From the NCBI GenBank assembly GCA_025449935.1, contig JANWIJ010000021.1:1-40285 (forward strand): DNA of 40,285 bases. The letters are read 5' to 3'. The notes beneath the pieces are model-generated. The model did not search any database, was not told the origin of the DNA, and worked only from the letters and a program-made list of their open reading frames with translations. Origin of the DNA: Chitinophagaceae bacterium. Its GTDB lineage: Bacteria; Bacteroidota; Bacteroidia; Chitinophagales; Chitinophagaceae. Both the position numbers and the translations under genes were made by a program. Positions 34,599 to 40,285 of this stretch are shown one piece after another (position 1 is the first letter of the stretch; the number at the start of each line of letters is the position of its first letter).

Positions 34599-37445
34599 AT
34601 GAAAACTCTTATCGGACTACTCCTGCTGTCGGTTGCGCTGAATTGCCCTGCACAATTACTAAAGAACATCAAGAATAAAGTAGTGAACAAAGGCAAAGGC
34701 GAAGTGAATGAAGCCAAGTATAATGCTAAACAGAAAGCCAGGGAAACAGCAAAAAATGAACTCGATGGGTTTAAAGCCGACTTTGATTCTACGGATCTCG
34801 ACTATGCTATCTTGCTGAGTGACAATTCCGGTTTGTTTGGAGGAAGGGGAAGAGGCGAGTTCGGAACAAAATTCCTGCGCCTGGCAGGTATTGCCCGTTC
34901 ATTATACCAGGATGCTGACCTGACCGACGAAGAAAATGCAAGACTGAACCTGCAGATGGGGCAGTCCGGCTATGCCATGGGGAAATTTGTATTTGCCGAA
35001 AAAAAATTCAGGGCAGCCGAAGGGTTTTTTGAAAAATCCGGTCTTCAGAATGATCTCGGCTATTTAAAAACTATTTCGGGCCAGGGTTTACTCTACACCA
35101 CGATGGGGCGTTTCAAGCAGGCAGAAATTTTTACATCACTGGCCCTTGATATGCGGGAAAAGCAGTTTGGCCCGGGTAATATGGGAGTGGCTGCTTCTGT
35201 CAACAATTACGCGGTGCTGCATTATAACCTGGGACAATACAACGAATCAGAAAAAGAATTTGCAAAGGCTCTGTCTATTATCCAGGACAACAAACAGCAA
35301 TCTTCTATGCCGTATGCCATCGTACTGAATAACCAGGCGATGCTTTTTCAATCAATCGGCCGCTATGAAGCAGCGGAAAAAAACCTGAAGGAAGCGCTGG
35401 CAATTACAGGCCAGTCGGAAGTGACAAAAGCAAGAAATCATTTAAAATTTTTTTCCAACCTGGCTTTGCTGTTCCAGCAAATGGGTAAATATGAGCAGGC
35501 GGAAGAGATCTACCGCGGATTAGAGAAAAGACTGGATAAGGCAAAACCAGAGTTTGCCAATATGCTGAATAATGTGGCGATCCTTTTGCTGGTCATGAAC
35601 CGGCACGACCGTATCGAAGGTTTGCTGAAGCAATCCGCGGAGATCTATAAAACAAACCTCGGGGAGAACAGCCCGGCTTATGCCAAAGTAATCAGCGACC
35701 TCGGCAATTTTTACCGCTTCAAACAGCGGTATGCAGATGCGGAACCCATGTTGCAAAAAGCATTACAGGTAAGGGAGCAGACCCTGGGAAAGAATCATCC
35801 CCTGCTGGTGCAATCCATGGAGGATATAGCCATTCTTTACTGGAAGAAGAAGGATTTTGAGAAAGCATCGGTCCTCTACAGGGAAGTGATGGATAAGTCG
35901 CTGGATTTTATCAATAAGTATTTCCCGCCAATGAGCGAGGCGGAAAAGACCAGGTACTGGGATATATTGTCTCCCCGTTTCCTGCGCTTTTACAATTTTG
36001 CGCTTGAATCGGAAGGGGATAATAAAGACATCCTGGAAGACCTGTTTGAATACAGGCTGGCTACAAAAGGGCTGTTATTGAGTTCAACACGAAAAGTCAG
36101 CGAAAGCATACTGGCCAGCGGCAACGAGCCACTGATCAAGGATTATTTTGCCTGGATCGATAATAAAGAGCAACTGGCATCCATGTATGCTTATTCAAAA
36201 GAGGAATTGAAAGAGCAGAGCATGAATTTAGATTCGCTGGAATCCGCCACGAATTCCATGGAGAAAAGACTTTCTGAAACCTCCAAAGACTTTGCGCAAT
36301 ATTATTTCACCTCCAAAGTCAGTTATTCGGAAGTACAAAAAGAGTTAAAGCCGGATGAAGCGCTGGTTGAAATCATACGACTGCGTAATTACGGGCAGAC
36401 ATTTACAGACAGCTGCCGGTACCTGGCCCTTGTCGTAACAAAAACCAACCTGCAACCTAAACTGGTCGTACTCGAAAACGGGTTTGATATGGAGAATAAA
36501 TTATTCAAAGCGTACCGGCGTTCCATGACGGCACGGGTTAATGATGAAAAGACCTATGAACATTTTTGGGCGAAGCTGGATCCGGAGGTAAAGGATAAAA
36601 GAAAGGTATATGTATCACTCGACGGGGTTTATAACCAGCTGAATTTATATACGCTGAAAAAACCAGGGGCTGATTTCCTGATCAAACAATATGATATCCA
36701 GCTGGTCGGCAATCCCCGCGACCTGGTGACCAATAAACGTACAGAAGGCAGCCCTGGCAAAAAAGCAACCCTTTTTGGTTACCCGGATTATGGTTCTTCC
36801 TCCATACCACCTTTGCCGGCAACAAAAACAGAAGTAACAGGTATCAATAAACAATTGAAATCATCAGGGTACGCCGTAACCGAATACACGCAAAAAGAGG
36901 CTACCGAAGGGAATCTAAAGTCTACGAAGAAAATATCCATCCTGCATATTGCTACCCACGGGTATTTTTTGCAGGATGTACAAAGAACGAGCTGGCCAAT
37001 CGGGGTACATGCGGATTATGCCAGGGACAATGTATTGTTGCGTTCCGGGCTGATGCTGGCCGGCGCTTCTGATGCGGAAAAGAATAATACCGGTCTTGAC
37101 AATGCAAGCAATGGCATCATTACTTCTTACGAAGCCATGAACCTTGACCTGCGTGGCACCGACCTGGTGGTGCTAAGCGCCTGCGAAACAGCCCTGGGCG
37201 AAGTAAAAGCCGGCGAGGGAGTATATGGTTTGCAACGGGCCTTCTTAATAGCGGGCGCGGATGCACTGGTTATGAGTTTGTGGAAAGTGGATGATGCGGC
37301 TACGCAAATGCTTATGGATAATTTTTATGCTAACTGGACAAAATCAGGCCATATACAAAAAGCATTTAAGGAAGCACAGCTGCAATTGATGGCCAAATAC
37401 AAAGAGCCGTATTATTGGGGCGCGTTTGTGATGATTAAGGATTAA
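34599..37445 (+). CDS. Secreted TPR-CHAT caspase-like protease
   Basis: The 948-residue protein starts with a signal peptide (MKTLIGLLLLSVALNCPAQ) and a basic helical segment. A TPR array follows at about residues 125-430 (AIVLNNQAMLFQSIGRYEAAEKNLKEAL; YAKVISDLGNFYRFKQRYADAEPMLQKALQVREQTLG), then a helical linker and a C-terminal CHAT domain (about 560-948). The catalytic dyad of the caspase/separase fold is intact: His787 in HIATHGYF and Cys862 in VLSACETALGE. GVYGLQRAFLIAGADALVMSLWKVDD is the usual CHAT segment. CHAT proteins are caspase-like proteases, several of them defence or death effectors, but most are cytoplasmic. No partner or substrate gene is adjacent. Confidence 0.93.
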   Translation: MKTLIGLLLLSVALNCPAQLLKNIKNKVVNKGKGEVNEAKYNAKQKARETAKNELDGFKADFDSTDLDYAILLSDNSGLFGGRGRGEFGTKFLRLAGIARSLYQDADLTDEENARLNLQMGQSGYAMGKFVFAEKKFRAAEGFFEKSGLQNDLGYLKTISGQGLLYTTMGRFKQAEIFTSLALDMREKQFGPGNMGVAASVNNYAVLHYNLGQYNESEKEFAKALSIIQDNKQQSSMPYAIVLNNQAMLFQSIGRYEAAEKNLKEALAITGQSEVTKARNHLKFFSNLALLFQQMGKYEQAEEIYRGLEKRLDKAKPEFANMLNNVAILLLVMNRHDRIEGLLKQSAEIYKTNLGENSPAYAKVISDLGNFYRFKQRYADAEPMLQKALQVREQTLGKNHPLLVQSMEDIAILYWKKKDFEKASVLYREVMDKSLDFINKYFPPMSEAEKTRYWDILSPRFLRFYNFALESEGDNKDILEDLFEYRLATKGLLLSSTRKVSESILASGNEPLIKDYFAWIDNKEQLASMYAYSKEELKEQSMNLDSLESATNSMEKRLSETSKDFAQYYFTSKVSYSEVQKELKPDEALVEIIRLRNYGQTFTDSCRYLALVVTKTNLQPKLVVLENGFDMENKLFKAYRRSMTARVNDEKTYEHFWAKLDPEVKDKRKVYVSLDGVYNQLNLYTLKKPGADFLIKQYDIQLVGNPRDLVTNKRTEGSPGKKATLFGYPDYGSSSIPPLPATKTEVTGINKQLKSSGYAVTEYTQKEATEGNLKSTKKISILHIATHGYFLQDVQRTSWPIGVHADYARDNVLLRSGLMLAGASDAEKNNTGLDNASNGIITSYEAMNLDLRGTDLVVLSACETALGEVKAGEGVYGLQRAFLIAGADALVMSLWKVDDAATQMLMDNFYANWTKSGHIQKAFKEAQLQLMAKYKEPYYWGAFVMIKD

Positions 37446-37463
37446 GGAACGATGAACCCCATT

Positions 37464-37898
37464 TTATTCGGGGAATAAATTTAAAGGTGATTTGTCGCCC
37501 ACCAGCCAGATATGTCCAAACGGATCAATGAATCCTCCCTGTCTGTGTATGCCCCACGGTGCTTTATGATTCCTGATATTATCAAAACTGCCATTTGCAC
37601 CTGCTTCAACAGCCTGCGCAATAAAACAGTCCGGGTCATCGCAGAATACTTCTATCCTGGCAGAAGTGATACCCAGTTTTGAAGGGCTTTCCCATCCATT
37701 ACCTGCCGGTTCTCCCAGGAAGATGGGCGCCCCGGCAATACTTAACCCGGCCACTGAACCAAAGTTCCACAGTTCGGTAGCTCCCAGCGCATGCTTATAC
37801 CAAAGAACAGCTGCGGGGGTATTAGCAACTGCTAACATAACAGATATGACCAGCTCTGTGTTTCCAGGTATTTTGCCGGAACCTTGTGTGTTACCCAT
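37464..37898 (-). CDS. VOC-family (glyoxalase/PhnB-like) protein
   Basis: I chose the ATG at 37898 (MGNTQGSGKIPGNTELVISVMLAV); a start at 37928 would overlap the preceding gene by 20 bases. The 144-residue protein has two beta-alpha-beta-beta-beta units of the vicinal oxygen chelate fold: ISVMLAVANTPAAVLWYKHALGATELW, then ARIEVFCDDPDCFIAQAVEAGANG and GGFIDPFGHIWLVGDK. The DPFGHIW end and the YKHALGA motif are typical of PhnB/YdcJ-like members. The function of such stand-alone members is usually unknown. The thioredoxin gene ends ten bases before this start, so they may be cotranscribed. Confidence 0.87.
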   Translation of the reverse strand: MGNTQGSGKIPGNTELVISVMLAVANTPAAVLWYKHALGATELWNFGSVAGLSIAGAPIFLGEPAGNGWESPSKLGITSARIEVFCDDPDCFIAQAVEAGANGSFDNIRNHKAPWGIHRQGGFIDPFGHIWLVGDKSPLNLFPE

Positions 37899-37908
37899 AG
37901 CTATTTTT

Positions 37909-38931
37909 TTAACGGGGAGATGATTCAATTTTTAATTGTGATAAAACGCCTGCAAAAGAATTATAAGAATCAATGATGTTGCCTTTGTTGTCCATGATAA
38001 TATACGTGGGGAAGGCACTGATTCCAAGTAACCCGGTAAGTGTAGGAGATTTGTACTGCAGGTAATTGGCCCATTCATAATCATGTTTATCGAGGTATTT
38101 CTCCCATTTCTTAAAATCAGTATCGGTGGATATGCTGATCACTTCAATGCCCTTTTGCTGCAGGAGCTGCATGTTCTTTTTTATCTCAACATGCTGCTGC
38201 AGGCAGGGTGGGCAGGCCAGGAACCAAAAATCAAGCACATAATATGTTGCAGCGCCCGGTAAAAGGGTTGTCTTTTTATTTTTTGTATTGATGAGTGTAT
38301 ATTCAGCGAGGTTGAGCTGGCTGACGGATAGTATTTTTTCAAGGCGCTCAAACACGGAAGGATAGATCAGGAACCAGCTGAAATTATCACCCTGTTTAGC
38401 TGACAAGGTTTTGAGTTTCATTAAAGCCGGTCTTGAATTCTGGTTCAGCATCACATAGTAATAAGCTGCATGAATAGAAAAAGGGTTGGCCATGTTTTCC
38501 TGGTATGCATCAAGCAGGAATTGATTGACAGCAGCTGTGTCTTTCCGGCTGAATAAAGCCTGGTATTCCCTGTTGAATTCCCTCACTTTATAATAGAATG
38601 GCGCATTAATAACAGAATCAATCACCAGCCTGGCGCTGTCAATATGAGCGAGTATGGTCACATTCCCCGGCTCTAGCCAGACCTGGCTATAATATTTTTT
38701 CCCATTTTCATGATACCTGATATTGTAACAGTCAATATTTGTTTTGGTAAAATGGAGTGTGACCGTGTCCTGGTAGGCCGCCGTATGAAATTCTTTTTGA
38801 CTCAGGTCAAAAATATCTACCTGGCTGATCTTAGCGGCATGTGGGTTTTTGAACACGACCCGGATAGTTGTCTGTGCGGGTCCAGCCAGGTAAAGAAGGA
38901 CAAAAAAAATGGTTGCTGGGAACGATTTCAT
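37909..38931 (-). CDS. TlpA-type thioredoxin with a CPPC motif
   Basis: The 340-residue exported protein has a signal peptide (MKSFPATIFFVLLYLAGPAQ) and a long N-terminal region of about 210 residues of beta and helical character, without the clear DUF4369 motif of its neighbour at 31626. The C-terminal thioredoxin fold reads YVLDFWFLACPPCLQQH with Cys240 and Cys243, GIEVISISTDTDFKKWEKYLD, and the cis-proline ISAFPTYIIMDNKGNI. CPPC instead of CGPC would be expected to shift redox potential, although Bacteroidota TlpA members often vary here. Its promoter is only five bases before the ATG. Confidence 0.9.
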   Translation of the reverse strand: MKSFPATIFFVLLYLAGPAQTTIRVVFKNPHAAKISQVDIFDLSQKEFHTAAYQDTVTLHFTKTNIDCYNIRYHENGKKYYSQVWLEPGNVTILAHIDSARLVIDSVINAPFYYKVREFNREYQALFSRKDTAAVNQFLLDAYQENMANPFSIHAAYYYVMLNQNSRPALMKLKTLSAKQGDNFSWFLIYPSVFERLEKILSVSQLNLAEYTLINTKNKKTTLLPGAATYYVLDFWFLACPPCLQQHVEIKKNMQLLQQKGIEVISISTDTDFKKWEKYLDKHDYEWANYLQYKSPTLTGLLGISAFPTYIIMDNKGNIIDSYNSFAGVLSQLKIESSPR

Positions 38932-38936
38932 ACGGA

Positions 38937-38944
38937 CAAATATA
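38937..38944 (-). promoter_or_regulatory. Promoter of the CPPC thioredoxin gene
   Basis: The minus strand reads TATATTTGTCCG, the same twelve bases as at the trp promoter. The -7 element ends five bases before the ATG, implying a nearly leaderless mRNA. Confidence 0.55.
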
Positions 38945-38973
38945 TTAAATCAGGTTTGCCGGGTGGATCCGGA

Positions 38974-39693
38974 TTAAAGCAACTGTCTTTTATACAATTG
39001 TATGGCATTTTCAAATCCCAGGTACAGGGCATCGCAAATCAGTGCATGCCCAATGCTTACTTCATTCAGCCAGGGTAAGTTTTGTTTCAGGTATCTTAAA
39101 TTCTGCAGGTCAAGATCATGGCCGGCATTGATGCCCAGCCCCATTTCCCTTGCTTTAACAGCTGCCTGCACATAGGGCCTCACTGACTCTTCACGACTCC
39201 CGGCACCAAACTCCTTTGCATAGCCTTCGGTATACAACTCAATCCTGTCTGTCCCGGTTGCTGCAGCACCTTCTATCATGCTGATATTTGGGTCCACAAA
39301 AATGGATACACGTATACCCGCTTTTCTAAAAACATTGATCATATCCTTTAAATAATCTTTATTCTTTATCGTGTCCCATCCATGGTCTGAAGTAAGCTGA
39401 CCCAGTGTATCAGGCACCAGGGTAACCTGCTCGGGTTTTGTTTCAAGCACCAGGTCTACAAATTTTTGTTCGGTACAGTTGCCTTCAATATTGAATTCTG
39501 TTGTGATGATCTTTTTGATCTCTCTGACATCTTCATAACGGATATGGCGTTCATCCGGCCGGGGATGTACCGTCACTCCATCGGCACCGAAACGTTGCGC
39601 GTCTATTGCTGCTTTTACCAGGTCGGGGTTATTCCCGCCTCTTGAATTTCGGAGCGTTGCGAATTTGTTGATGTTGACAGAGAGTTTAGTCAA
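38974..39693 (-). CDS. pdxJ: Pyridoxine 5'-phosphate synthase, TTG start
   Basis: PdxJ makes pyridoxine 5'-phosphate from deoxyxylulose 5-phosphate and 3-amino-2-oxopropyl phosphate. The 239-residue TIM barrel has the family segments SVNINKFATLRNSRGGNNPD, GADGVTVHPRPDERHIR with the catalytic His, FNIEGNCTE, EQVTLVPDTLGQLTSDHGWD, ISMIEGAAATGTDRIELYTEGYA, and NAGHDLDLQNL with the second key His. The start TTG at 39693 is fixed by the match MTKLSVNINK, because no ATG lies in frame nearby. The heptad array at 39694-39735 abuts the start codon. Confidence 0.96.
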   Translation of the reverse strand: MTKLSVNINKFATLRNSRGGNNPDLVKAAIDAQRFGADGVTVHPRPDERHIRYEDVREIKKIITTEFNIEGNCTEQKFVDLVLETKPEQVTLVPDTLGQLTSDHGWDTIKNKDYLKDMINVFRKAGIRVSIFVDPNISMIEGAAATGTDRIELYTEGYAKEFGAGSREESVRPYVQAAVKAREMGLGINAGHDLDLQNLRYLKQNLPWLNEVSIGHALICDALYLGFENAIQLYKRQLL

Positions 39694-39735
39694 GGTTTGA
39701 GGTTTTGGGTTTAATGTTTAAGGTTTAAGGTTTAA
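39694..39735 (-). repeat. Six tandem 7-base repeats abutting the pdxJ start
   Basis: On the minus strand six contiguous heptads (TTAAACC twice, TTAAACA, TTAAACC, CAAAACC, TCAAACC) run without a break into the TTG start at 39693-39691. Shifted by one base the consensus is TAAACCT, the same as the array before the DUF58 gene (TRAACCT), and in the same orientation to the gene. The predicted transcription start lies just upstream, so the array would form the 5' UTR. Confidence 0.85.
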
Positions 39736-39742
39736 TGAATAG

Positions 39743-39771
39743 CAAAGTTAAATGCAATCACCGACTCACAA
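39743..39771 (-). promoter_or_regulatory. Promoter of pdxJ
   Basis: On the minus strand TTG (39771-39769), 18 bases, then TAACTTTG (39750-39743), an exact TAnnTTTG. It overlaps the 3' end of the DUF2452 gene and precedes the heptad array. Confidence 0.5.
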
Positions 39772-40194
39772 CTCCTTCCAGGTATGGTCAGCCAGCAGTT
39801 GTACGGCTGCTACAAATTTTTTAAATGGCCCGTTTTGGCCCCATTCTTTTGGCGAGACCAGTGAAAGGATAAAACTGTTATCTTTTTTTTCGTAGAGATA
39901 ATAGGTTTGCCCGATATTAGGCTTGAACGACATCCTGGCTCCATAGATCGTCAGCGAAAGATCTTTTCGTTTCTGGATCTCATGCGCCTGCAGGGCCAGC
40001 AGCTCAATTTGTTTCCGTATCTGTTCCAGCTGCATATTGGTCTGCTCTTCCATGGCCGTAAGCGCCTTGTGTTTGATGATTCCCTCTTCATTGGCCTTTA
40101 TCACTGCCCCGGCTACAGAAGCGGAGTAGGGGAGCACACTCAGCTGCTTGTGATACACTTCCATATTGGTATAAGCGGAACCATCTGCTTTCAT
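39766..40194 (-). CDS. DUF2452-family protein
   Basis: The frame stays open to 40266 and further to the window edge, so the start is uncertain. The ATG at 40194 (MKADGSAYTNMEVYHKQLSV) gives 142 residues, near the family length as I recall it; ATGs at 40230 and 40266 are alternatives. The DUF2452 pattern is LPYSASVAGAVIKANEEG, ALTAMEEQTNMQLEQIRKQIELLALQAHEIQKR as a long amphipathic helix, then MSFKPNIGQTYYLYEKKDNSFILSLVSPKEWG and a C-terminal helix. Function unknown. It precedes pdxJ in the same direction, 72 bases apart. Confidence 0.82.
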   Translation of the reverse strand: MKADGSAYTNMEVYHKQLSVLPYSASVAGAVIKANEEGIIKHKALTAMEEQTNMQLEQIRKQIELLALQAHEIQKRKDLSLTIYGARMSFKPNIGQTYYLYEKKDNSFILSLVSPKEWGQNGPFKKFVAAVQLLADHTWKEL

Positions 40195-40285
40195 TCCCTG
40201 CTGGGTGATTCTTAAATAACCATTGGGCATGATCTCATGAACCACATGCAGCACGACCATACCCATTTTATAAAAATGAATTTCA

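Noticed and set aside
37455-37480. CCCC/GGGG hairpin between the CHAT and VOC genes as a terminator
   Set aside because: The stem is only four pairs and there is no T run beyond it; not strong enough to call.
39766-40266. Longer DUF2452 protein starting at 40266 or beyond the window
   Set aside because: The extra residues show no family pattern and the ATG at 40194 gives a length near what I recall for the family, but the longer frame cannot be excluded.

Overview
The window looks like chromosomal DNA from a member of the Bacteroidota, most likely the family Chitinophagaceae. Several things point there: Bacteroidota-type promoters (TAnnTTTG, sometimes with a TTTG about 19 bp upstream), no obvious Shine-Dalgarno dependence, a type IX secretion plug protein, a lipidated TamA homologue (TamL type), DUF4369-TlpA thioredoxins, and the Bacteroidota order of the trp genes. 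I see no prophage, insertion sequence, CRISPR array, rRNA or tRNA. Every gap between genes is shorter than 300 bases.

Layout. 1-5174: a partial OmpP1/FadL-like porin, a Tyr/Asn-rich lipoprotein, proS, a small membrane protein and an RDD membrane protein. 5278-10680: a compact membrane/ATPase operon (SpoIIM-like, DUF4129-like, DUF4350, MoxR ATPase, DUF58) in which three of the five genes start with TTG or GTG. 10724-15820: truB, then tamL and a SpoU-type rRNA methyltransferase in a tight divergent pair, and a LolC/E-type permease. 15945-19650: the T9SS plug protein, a transaldolase/FSA-type gene directly downstream of the SRP RNA gene (ffs), a small secreted protein, a possible structured RNA, and a secreted phytase/SdiA-like propeller protein. 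19896-24802: a leftward set with an S9D glutamyl-endopeptidase-like peptidase, a secreted amidohydrolase, a tiny GNAT protein and a zincin-like protein whose HExxH motif is incomplete. 24822-31542: a complete trpEGDCFBA operon behind a transcription attenuator whose 18-residue leader peptide carries three consecutive Trp codons. 31626-40285: two TlpA-type thioredoxins, small secreted proteins, a DUF2911 protein, a secreted TPR-CHAT caspase-like protein, a VOC protein, pdxJ and a DUF2452 protein.

How the genes work together. The trp operon is self-contained: chorismate to tryptophan, with feedback at the enzyme (LLES...S motif in TrpE) and attenuation at the RNA. The envelope is the other theme: porin, TamL, Lol-like permease, T9SS plug, secreted peptidases and periplasmic thioredoxins.

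The most notable non-gene signals are the trp attenuator and two arrays of 7-base repeats (consensus TRAACCT). Both arrays lie in the sense direction and run directly into a non-ATG start codon (the DUF58 gene and pdxJ). An extended -7 element, TAnnTTTGTCCG, also recurs, in two cases only 5-7 bases before an ATG.
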